Positions 28,786-35,191 of a stretch of 35,191 nucleotides of DNA are shown here, piece after piece. The translations under genes were made by a program, and so were the position numbers. Source of the DNA: Planctomycetes bacterium UBA2386 (GTDB taxonomy: Bacteria; Planctomycetota; UBA1135; UBA2386); NCBI GenBank assembly GCA_002343845.1, contig DDSQ01000056.1, forward strand, positions 21,000 to 56,190, given 5' to 3'. Numbering within the stretch: position 1 is the stretch's first letter; each line of letters starts with the position of its first letter. The notes beneath the pieces were generated by a model. It made no database searches, was not told where the DNA came from, and worked only from the letters and a program-made list of their open reading frames with translations.

Positions 28786-31073
28786 TCGAGTTCGACTGCG
28801 ACGGCCAGGCCGTGAAGAACCCGTTCGAGCTGGCGCTGCAGGCCATGGCCGGCCGCACCGCCGCGCTCGACTACCTGCGCCCGGCTCCGGATCTCGTGCC
28901 GCGCCTCTTCCCGGAGCGCTACCTGCCCGATCCGCGGCTCGATCCGTCGGCGCGCGCGGCGATGCACTGGCTCGTGGAGAACGAAACGGCGCTCGCCGGA
29001 CGCGCCGACGCGTCGGTGTGGCACTACCGGTTCGACTGGCTGTTCCACGGCGAGCGCATCGCCGCCCCGTGGGTCAGCGCGTTCGCCCAGGCCTACGTGG
29101 TGATGGCCGGACTCTGCTGGTTCCGGCACGGCCGTGATGTCGCGCACCTGGCGCTCGCCGAGCGCGCGGCCCGCGGGCTGCTCGCACCGCTGGCCGACGG
29201 CGGGTGCGCGTTCGCGCTCGCGAACGACGCCGTCTGCTACGAGGAGATTCCCGGCGCGCGGCCGACGCACGTCTTCAACGCGCACCTGGTGTCGATGCTC
29301 GCCCTGGCCGAACTGGCCGCGGTCAGCAGCGACCCGATGTTCGCCGCTGGCTACACGCGTGGCGAGCGCGCCTGGCAGCGGCTCGTCGACCAGTTCGACA
29401 CCGGCTGCTGGACTGCCTACGACTGCGCGCCGCGCGTCGAGGTCGTGTTCCAGTTGTTGCCCGATCGCGAGGGCATGGCGCTCGGGCGCGTCGGCATGCG
29501 CATCGGCGATCGGCGCGTCGATCTCGACATGGCCCGCGACGAGGTGTTCGCGCCCGGCCCGGTGCGGGCCGCGGGCATCGACTGGGGGCCGCTGGTCGAG
29601 CACGCCGGCCGTCGCCTGCGTGGCCTGCGCCACGGACCGACGCTGCATCCGGTGCCGGTGCCGACGGGCACCCGCCAGAACACGTACCTCTATCTCGGCG
29701 AAGCGGACGTCGCGGCGGGCTCGCTCGAGTTGGAGGTCGACCTGCGTGGTCCCGTGGGCGCCAGCGTCGGGCTCGCGATCCGCGGGGCACCCGACGGCAA
29801 CTGGCGCGAACTGCCCCAGCGCCTCGTCGTCGCCGCCGACGGCAGATCCCGCGTCAGCGTGCCGCTGGCGAAGTTGCGGCCGCCGTGCGGCGCTTCGTAC
29901 CACCGCTTCCACGTGCTGCTGCTGCAGGAACTGGCGCGTGCGACCGGGAACGTGGCCTTCGCAGGGCTCGCCGATCGGCTGCTCGGCTACCACGACCGGC
30001 ATCGCGCGGAGACGTCGCCGCCGCTGCCCGCGGTGCCGCGACTGACGCGGCTCTACCTCGGCATCAACTCGGCGTGCGGGCTGGCCTGCAAGATGTGCGA
30101 CTTCGGCATCGGCAACCGCGAAGCGAGTCTCTACAAGGCGCTGCGGCCAGGCGAGGAGAAGACGGTGCTCGATGCCGACCTCGTGATCCGCCGCTGCCGC
30201 GAAGCCCGGCCCGACCTCGAGGCCGTGCACTTCATCGGCACCGAGCCGCTGTTCCATCGCGACATCGCGCGCATGGTCCGCGAGATCAAGGCTGCTGGCA
30301 TCCGGGTGATCGTGACGACGAACGGTCTGCGCCTCGACCGCATGCTGGTGCCCGTTCTCGAAGCGGGCGTCGACGAACTGTGGATCTCGATCGACGGTCC
30401 ACCGGCCGCCCACGACGACATCCGCGGCCACGAAGGCCTGTTCGCGATCATCTCCGCCGCGCTGCGCGCCAACGCGCCGGCGATCGCGGCGGCGAAGCAG
30501 CGGGGCTTCCGGCTGTGTGTGTCGTGCGCGATCTCGCCGCTCAACCACCACCTGCTCGCCGACCTCGTGCGCGCGACCGCGGAGTTGCCGTTCGATCTGT
30601 ACTGGCTGACGCACCTCAACTACATCACGCCGGAGACGGCGGCGGCGCACAACCTCCGGCACCCCGCCTACCGCATCGCCGCGAGCACGGTGACGATTCC
30701 GGAGATGGCCACCGATCGCGTCGATCCATTCGTGCTCTACCGATCGCTGCGCGAGGCCGAGCAGGCGGCGAAAGCGCTCGGGCGCGCGTTCGAGTCGGTG
30801 CCGGCCCTCGACTGGCTCGGCGTCGTCGAGCACTACCACCGGCCCGAACGCCCGGTCGGCAAGGCCTATTGCCACGCGCCGTCGACGTGCCTCGAGGTCG
30901 CCAGCGACGGCTCGGTGACGGTGATGTCGCGCTGCTACCAGTTGTCGGCCGGCAACATCCACGGCCAGACCCTGCAGGAGATCTTCGCCGCGGCGCCGAT
31001 GCGCGAGTTCCGGTCGTTCCTCGCCAAGGAAGGGCTGCAGCCGCCGTGCCTGCGGTGTTGTGGCATCATGTGA
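28746..31073 (+). CDS. Glucuronyl C5-epimerase-like / radical SAM-SPASM fusion protein
   Basis: A 775-residue two-enzyme fusion. Residues about 70-230 match the C-terminal domain of D-glucuronyl C5-epimerases: APWVSAFAQAYVVMAGLCWF, then CYEEIPGARPTHVFNAHLVS and QFDTGCWTAYDCAPR. A beta-rich stretch lies at about 235-400. The radical SAM domain starts near 430 with the cluster motif C444-G-L-A-C448-K-M-C451 in NSACGLACKMCDFGIGN, then LEAVHFIGTEPLFHRDIARM and VTTNGLRLDRMLVPVLEAG. The C terminus has a SPASM-like cysteine set (YCHAPSTCLEVASDGSVTVM, PPCLRCCGIM) for further iron-sulfur binding. The gene overlaps the ATPase gene by 40 nt, tying it to glycan export. A role in modifying a uronic-acid-containing polysaccharide is inferred. 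Confidence 0.87.
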   Translation: MRLHHRGFDPAGLIEFDCDGQAVKNPFELALQAMAGRTAALDYLRPAPDLVPRLFPERYLPDPRLDPSARAAMHWLVENETALAGRADASVWHYRFDWLFHGERIAAPWVSAFAQAYVVMAGLCWFRHGRDVAHLALAERAARGLLAPLADGGCAFALANDAVCYEEIPGARPTHVFNAHLVSMLALAELAAVSSDPMFAAGYTRGERAWQRLVDQFDTGCWTAYDCAPRVEVVFQLLPDREGMALGRVGMRIGDRRVDLDMARDEVFAPGPVRAAGIDWGPLVEHAGRRLRGLRHGPTLHPVPVPTGTRQNTYLYLGEADVAAGSLELEVDLRGPVGASVGLAIRGAPDGNWRELPQRLVVAADGRSRVSVPLAKLRPPCGASYHRFHVLLLQELARATGNVAFAGLADRLLGYHDRHRAETSPPLPAVPRLTRLYLGINSACGLACKMCDFGIGNREASLYKALRPGEEKTVLDADLVIRRCREARPDLEAVHFIGTEPLFHRDIARMVREIKAAGIRVIVTTNGLRLDRMLVPVLEAGVDELWISIDGPPAAHDDIRGHEGLFAIISAALRANAPAIAAAKQRGFRLCVSCAISPLNHHLLADLVRATAELPFDLYWLTHLNYITPETAAAHNLRHPAYRIAASTVTIPEMATDRVDPFVLYRSLREAEQAAKALGRAFESVPALDWLGVVEHYHRPERPVGKAYCHAPSTCLEVASDGSVTVMSRCYQLSAGNIHGQTLQEIFAAAPMREFRSFLAKEGLQPPCLRCCGIM

Positions 31074-31121
31074 CTTCCGTGCCGCCGAGCTGCTTCGGCG
31101 GGCGATCCAGGACGGCCGGCG

Positions 31122-32003
31122 ATGCGGATCCCCATCCACTTCCGATCTCGCGACGCGCGCGCTGCGCGGTCCCTGGCGATCGCGCCGTGCCTGATGCTGG
31201 TCGCGGCGTGTTCGTCGAAAGGTGGCGGCACGCCGCCGGGACCAACGGCGCCGCCGTCGATCGTCGCGTTCACAGCTTCGACGACTTCCGTGATCCCCGG
31301 CGAAGCGGTCGTGCTGCAGTGGGAGGTGGAGGACGCCGAGAGCCTGGCGCTCGATCCGCTGGCCCTGCCGCTGTTCGGGAACGTGATCCAACTCGCGCCG
31401 ACGCAGGCGACGATGTACTGCCTGCAGGCGACCAACGCGCTCGGCACGACCACGAGTTGTCTCGTCGTCGACGTGCAGCCAGAGTCGGCGCCGCCCGCCA
31501 CTGCGCCGACGCTCTCGATCCGCTACTACGCTGGCGGCGGCGTGCTGCTGTACTGGCAGCCGGTGCCGCAGGCGAACGGCTACACGATCGAACGCACGAA
31601 CGGCTTCGGCGGCACGACCTTCAACCCGCTGACCACGGTCGCCGGCGATCGCTACTGGATCAGCGACATCACCACCAACGCGAACGCGTTCTACACCTAC
31701 CGCGTGACGGCGACGAACGGGCTCGGCAGCGGCCCGCCAGCCACGGCGTCGTCGATCTCGGCGCCCGGACCGCCCGAGGGCCCGCCCGGTCCGACCGTCA
31801 CGGCGCTCGACGGCACGACGGTCGCGCCGGGCGGCACGCTGCGCTTCACGGCCTCCGAACCGGTGCTGTGGGTGGTGCCGCAGGGACCGGGAGCGGGGAC
31901 GATCACGAGCGATGGCGTCTACGAGGCGCCGGCGTCGAGCGGCTTCGTGTTGCTGGCGGCAGTGGGCAACGGCACGGTCGCGTTCGGGATCGCCGTGCAG
32001 TGA
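31122..32003 (+). CDS. Lipoprotein with Ig-like / fibronectin type III domains
   Basis: A 293-residue protein whose signal ends at the lipobox L-V-A-A-C30, followed by a Gly/Pro-rich linker. A first beta-sandwich (about 45-125) contains STTSVIPGEAVVLQWEVEDA, the pattern of bacterial Ig-like repeats. A second (about 130-215) contains GVLLYWQPVPQANGYTIERT and AFYTYRVTATNGLGSGPPAT, typical of fibronectin type III. A third short beta unit ends the protein. There are no catalytic motifs. It is an anchored surface protein, probably binding or presenting a partner. It starts 48 nt after the fusion gene in the same direction. The start at ATG 31122 was chosen for the lipobox. Confidence 0.85.
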   Translation: MRIPIHFRSRDARAARSLAIAPCLMLVAACSSKGGGTPPGPTAPPSIVAFTASTTSVIPGEAVVLQWEVEDAESLALDPLALPLFGNVIQLAPTQATMYCLQATNALGTTTSCLVVDVQPESAPPATAPTLSIRYYAGGGVLLYWQPVPQANGYTIERTNGFGGTTFNPLTTVAGDRYWISDITTNANAFYTYRVTATNGLGSGPPATASSISAPGPPEGPPGPTVTALDGTTVAPGGTLRFTASEPVLWVVPQGPGAGTITSDGVYEAPASSGFVLLAAVGNGTVAFGIAVQ

Positions 32004-32081
32004 CGGCGGGCCGACGCTCTGGTGCGGGAGCGGCGTTGTTGCAGTGGCTCCCTCGTCCGGCATGCTAGGCCGCGGACGCTG

Positions 32082-35057
32082 ATGCCGATGGTCGCCGACG
32101 AAACCGGGCAGTACTTCGAGGACCCTGCCCTCTGGGATCGCGGCCCCGAGCCCTACCAGGTGCAGATGCAGGGCGATCTCGCCCGCCTGCTGCCGGCCGA
32201 CACGAAGATCGTGCTCGACGCCGCCTGCGGCAACGGCCTGGTCTCGAGGCTGGTCGCGACGAAGGTGCGCGTCGTCGGCGCCGACGGCAGCTTCGCGGCC
32301 TTGCGCCACTTCGCCGGCGAGCGCTGCCAGTGCCGGCTCGAGGCGATCCCGTTCGCCGACGGCGCCTTCGACCTGGTGATGGCGAACGACGTGCTCGAAC
32401 ATCTCGCCGCGGCCGATCTGCCGCGCGTGCGGGACGAACTGTTCCGCGTCGCCGGCCGGCACGTCCTGATCACGGTGCCGTTGCTCGAGGACCTGGCGGC
32501 CAGCGCCGAGGTCTGCGCTGCGTGCGGATTCACCGCGCATCGCAACCGGCACGAACGTCGATTCGACGTGGCGGACCTGGCGGCGCTGACGCCGCCGGGT
32601 TGGCGACTGGCCTTGGCCGTGTTGTCGGGAGCCGAGTGGGATCGCGGGTGCGCCGAACTCACGATGCTGCGCCGCGCTTCCGGCGCGCCGGCTCCCGCGC
32701 CCAGGCGGTGTTCGCAGTGCGGGGCCGCGGGCGATCCGTCGGCGGCGGGACCGGCCATGCACGAGGCGACGGCGCTGGCGGCGAGCGCCGATGTGCGGAC
32801 CGGGGCGTTCACGTCGTGCCGGACCGAGATCATCGGCTGCTTCCACCGCGAAGGCGCGCCGAACCCGTGGGCCGAAACCGCCCGTTCGAACACGCCGGTT
32901 GCGCGCGTCGTCGACCCGCATGCGGTCGATCTCACCGCGGCCAGTGCCTGCCTGTTCCGCAGCGACTTCCTGCCCACGATGGGGGCCCGCGGCTACTACT
33001 GCGCTTCGGCGCGCGCCGGCAAGGAAGGCATCGAGCTGGCGGCCGACGGCAGAGACCAGGAGATCAAGATCGGCCATTTCGCGCGCGCCGCCGGTCCCTG
33101 GCTTCTCGAAGGCGTCGCGGCCGCCGCGACGCTGCGCCTGCAGTTCCACCACGCGGACGGCTACCGGCTCGAGGAGATGCTCGAGGTCGACGGCGCGTTC
33201 CGTCACCAATGCGCCTTCGGCCCGCCGTTCGGCCCGTTCGGCCGCCTGGCGGCAATCACCGTCGTCGCCGGGCGCGTGCGCCTGATCGCCTGCTCGCACC
33301 ACGGGAACGCCGTCGCGCAGGAGTTCGTCGACGTGCACGGCGCGCCGTTCCTTGCCTTGCCGGCCGACGGCGTGCCGATCGCCGTCGCGACGGGTTGGTA
33401 CGGCGATGCCGTGCCGCATCCGCGGGCCGTGGCCGCCGGCTTGCACCGTCGCCGCGAACAGCTGGCGTGGCAGGAGGAGGTCGCGCGCAACGACGATCGG
33501 ATCGACCGGCTCGGGGTCTGCGTCGATGCGTTGGCGCAACGTCTTGTCGCCGGGGCTGCCTCGGCGACGGAGGCGCAGGTCTTGGAGGCGCAGGCGCGAG
33601 ATGCCGTACAGAACGCGCGGCGGGCTGCTGCCGAGTGCACGCGCCTCGCTGCCCGGGTTGCTGCACTCGAAGCCGAGGCCGCGGTCGCTGCACGGGCGGC
33701 TGCCGAAGCCGCGGCACGACTGCATCGGCTGCGTCACGCCGAGTTCGCCGTCAACTCGCTGCGGCTCGGTTGGCAACGGCTGCGCACGATCCTGCCGAAG
33801 GGGTCGCGCACGGCGCCGGCTCCCGCGTCGGCGTGGGCGCCGCGCACCGCCGTGATGCTGGTCCCGGACGATCGCATCGACCGCCGCGTACTGCTGCAGG
33901 CGCGCAGCCTGGTCGCGGCGGGTTGGCGCGTGCGCGTCGTCGGCGCGCCAGCACCCACTCCTGGCGACCGCCACGACGAGGACGCGTTCCCCGAAGTCGA
34001 GATCGTGCGCGTCGATGCCAGTCGTGCGTGTGCGCTGCCGGCCGACCGTCTGCCGCCGCGCATCCCTGCCGGCGAGCGCGACTGGACGGACTTCTACTGG
34101 TTGACGAACCACTACTACGCGCTGGCGACCGAGCGCCCGTTCCAGGTCGTGGTCGCGCACGACCTGCCGGTGCTGCCCGCGGCGGCGATGGCGGCAGCGC
34201 GTCACGGCGCGTGGCTCTGCTACGACGCCCACGAGCTCTACCCCGAGCAGCATCACTTCGGCGCCGAACGGCAGGAACGCTACCGCCGCGCCGAGGCGCA
34301 GCTGGCGCCGCTCGCCGACTTCGTGGTCACGGTCAACGAGTCGATCGCGGCCGAGATGGCGCAGCGCTACGGCATCGCGATGCCGTCGGTGGTCCTCAAC
34401 TGCCCCGAGGTGTCGAGCGCTCCGCCGAGGCCGCAGCGCGGCGAGTTGCACCGTGCGTGCGGCATCCCGGCCAACGCTCGCATCCTGCTCTTCCTCGGCG
34501 CCCTGTCGCTCAATCGCAACCTCGAGGCGCTGGTCGCGGCGATGGCCTCGGTGCGCACGCCGGACGTGGTGCTCGTGCTGGTCGGGCCGGGCGACGACAA
34601 GCGACGCGAACTCGAAGGCATCGCCCGCGGCGCTGGGGTGCTCGGCACGCGCGTGTTCTTCCATCCGCCGGTGCCGCAGGCGGACGTGCTGCGGCTCACG
34701 GCGGCGGCGGACGCCGGCGTGATCCCGTATCCGCACATCGACCTCAACTCGCGGCTGTGCACGCCGAACAAACTGTTCGACCTGCTCGTCGCCGGCGTGC
34801 CGACCCTCGCCAACGACAGCCCCGAACTGCGCCGGTTCGTGCAGGAGCAGGGCGTCGGCATGGTCTGGCCGTTCACCGATGCGGCGGCGATCGCGGCCGG
34901 CATCGACGCGTTCTTCGCGCAGGACCACGCCGCGTATCGCCGGCAGCTCGCGGCGATCGGCCCGCGGTTCACCTGGCAGAGCGAAGGCGCCAAGGTCGTC
35001 GCCGCCTACGAGCGGCTGATCGCCGCCGGCACGCCGCGCGCGGCCGGGAGCAACTGA
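32082..35057 (+). CDS. Methyltransferase / coiled-coil / GT4 glycosyltransferase fusion
   Basis: A 991-residue multidomain protein. A class I SAM methyltransferase comes first: motif I VLDAACGNGLVSRL at 44-57, then FADGAFDLVMANDVLEHLAA. Residues about 215-450 are beta-rich and not recognised. A long Ala/Arg/Glu-rich coiled coil covers about 460-555. A GT-B glycosyltransferase of family 4 runs from about 588: AVMLVPDDRIDRRVLL, LCYDAHELYPEQHHFG, RILLFLGALSLNRNLEALVA, then HIDLNSRLCTPNKLFDLLVA with the donor-binding acidic and hydroxyl residues. It may couple methylation and chain growth or termination of the exported glycan. The start could be ATG 32082 or 32088. I see no membrane segment. The asparagine-synthase-like gene starts 2 nt after its stop. 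Confidence 0.86.
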   Translation: MPMVADETGQYFEDPALWDRGPEPYQVQMQGDLARLLPADTKIVLDAACGNGLVSRLVATKVRVVGADGSFAALRHFAGERCQCRLEAIPFADGAFDLVMANDVLEHLAAADLPRVRDELFRVAGRHVLITVPLLEDLAASAEVCAACGFTAHRNRHERRFDVADLAALTPPGWRLALAVLSGAEWDRGCAELTMLRRASGAPAPAPRRCSQCGAAGDPSAAGPAMHEATALAASADVRTGAFTSCRTEIIGCFHREGAPNPWAETARSNTPVARVVDPHAVDLTAASACLFRSDFLPTMGARGYYCASARAGKEGIELAADGRDQEIKIGHFARAAGPWLLEGVAAAATLRLQFHHADGYRLEEMLEVDGAFRHQCAFGPPFGPFGRLAAITVVAGRVRLIACSHHGNAVAQEFVDVHGAPFLALPADGVPIAVATGWYGDAVPHPRAVAAGLHRRREQLAWQEEVARNDDRIDRLGVCVDALAQRLVAGAASATEAQVLEAQARDAVQNARRAAAECTRLAARVAALEAEAAVAARAAAEAAARLHRLRHAEFAVNSLRLGWQRLRTILPKGSRTAPAPASAWAPRTAVMLVPDDRIDRRVLLQARSLVAAGWRVRVVGAPAPTPGDRHDEDAFPEVEIVRVDASRACALPADRLPPRIPAGERDWTDFYWLTNHYYALATERPFQVVVAHDLPVLPAAAMAAARHGAWLCYDAHELYPEQHHFGAERQERYRRAEAQLAPLADFVVTVNESIAAEMAQRYGIAMPSVVLNCPEVSSAPPRPQRGELHRACGIPANARILLFLGALSLNRNLEALVAAMASVRTPDVVLVLVGPGDDKRRELEGIARGAGVLGTRVFFHPPVPQADVLRLTAAADAGVIPYPHIDLNSRLCTPNKLFDLLVAGVPTLANDSPELRRFVQEQGVGMVWPFTDAAAIAAGIDAFFAQDHAAYRRQLAAIGPRFTWQSEGAKVVAAYERLIAAGTPRAAGSN

Positions 35058-35058
35058 C

Positions 35059-35191
35059 ATGTGCGGAATCGCGGGGATCCTGTGGCTCGACCGCGCGCGG
35101 CGCGCTTCGTCGCACGACCTGGTGCCGATGCTCGATGCGATCGCGCACCGCGGCCCGGACGACGAAGGTGTGTGGCTGGACGGGCCGCTCG
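35059..35191 (+). CDS. asnB: Asparagine synthase-type glutamine amidotransferase, N-terminal part (3' truncated)
   Basis: The first 44 residues run to the right edge of the window. They begin M-C2-G-I-A-G, the N-terminal-nucleophile cysteine and its surroundings in class II glutamine amidotransferases. LVPMLDAIAHRGPDDEGVWL follows, with the RGPD-E-G motif of asparagine synthase-type proteins. In glycan clusters these enzymes often amidate sugar carboxyl groups, as WbpS-like proteins do. That would suit a uronic acid product but is inference, since the synthetase domain is outside the window. The gene begins 2 nt after the fusion gene's stop, indicating a shared transcript. Confidence 0.9.
   Translation, partial: MCGIAGILWLDRARRASSHDLVPMLDAIAHRGPDDEGVWLDGPL

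Noticed and set aside
28752..35060. A 2102-codon open frame on the minus strand opposite the glycan genes
   Set aside because: It is the mirror of strongly supported plus-strand genes. Its translation is rich in Arg, Ala, Val, Glu and His with no recognisable domain, as expected for an antisense frame in GC-rich DNA.

Overview
The window is uniformly GC-rich and tightly packed. It resembles a Planctomycetota-type chromosome: many secreted proteins built from HEAT repeats, VWA or amidotransferase-like domains, a Uma2 protein, a bacterial serpin, frequent GTG/TTG starts and weak Shine-Dalgarno sites. The phylum is an inference from gene content, not from a marker gene. I find 29 protein genes, two of them cut by the window edges. 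I see no rRNA, tRNA, CRISPR array, insertion sequence or phage gene.

Left part (1-16.9 kb). The end of an ECF-type sigma factor (1-207) is followed by mostly exported or metabolic genes. These are a HEAT/VWA protein and a serpin (both minus strand), an SDR-family epimerase-like protein, a secreted alpha/alpha-toroid protein, a class I/II aminotransferase translationally coupled to a PIG-L deacetylase, two tandem secretin N-domain-like proteins that lack the secretin barrel, a GDPD-like lipoprotein, a HEAT-repeat/amidotransferase-like protein, a Uma2 protein, an Old Yellow Enzyme relative and a membrane TPR-like protein.

Regulatory core (16.9-19.4 kb, minus strand). A WhiG/FliA-type sigma factor, a 75-residue protein and a second, divergent sigma of the same family form a compact cluster. 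The first gene has a leader of more than 300 nt that is not protein-coding. It contains what I read as a class I cyclic di-GMP riboswitch (GEMM-I, 19065-19165), with the ligand-contacting positions intact. Downstream of it, a 10-bp complementarity could hide the Shine-Dalgarno site of the sigma gene. Upstream are a pair of GACCC/GGGTC hairpins and an AT-rich patch with a long inverted repeat. This c-di-GMP-to-sigma switch is the most interesting item in the window.

Right part (19.4-35.2 kb). A phenylacetate-CoA ligase-like enzyme with a small partner gene is followed by a surface-polysaccharide locus. The locus has a GT39-like membrane protein, two family 2 glycosyltransferases, a non-hydrolysing UDP-GlcNAc 2-epimerase, a Wzm/Wzt-type ABC exporter, a fusion of a glucuronyl C5-epimerase-like domain to a radical SAM/SPASM enzyme, a lipoprotein, a methyltransferase/coiled-coil/GT4 fusion and the start of an asparagine-synthase-type amidotransferase. 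Together they suggest synthesis of a modified, probably uronic-acid-containing glycan, its export by an ABC transporter, and possible tailoring by radical chemistry. The neighbouring c-di-GMP switch may relate to the choice between attached and swimming states, but nothing in the sequence links the two directly.
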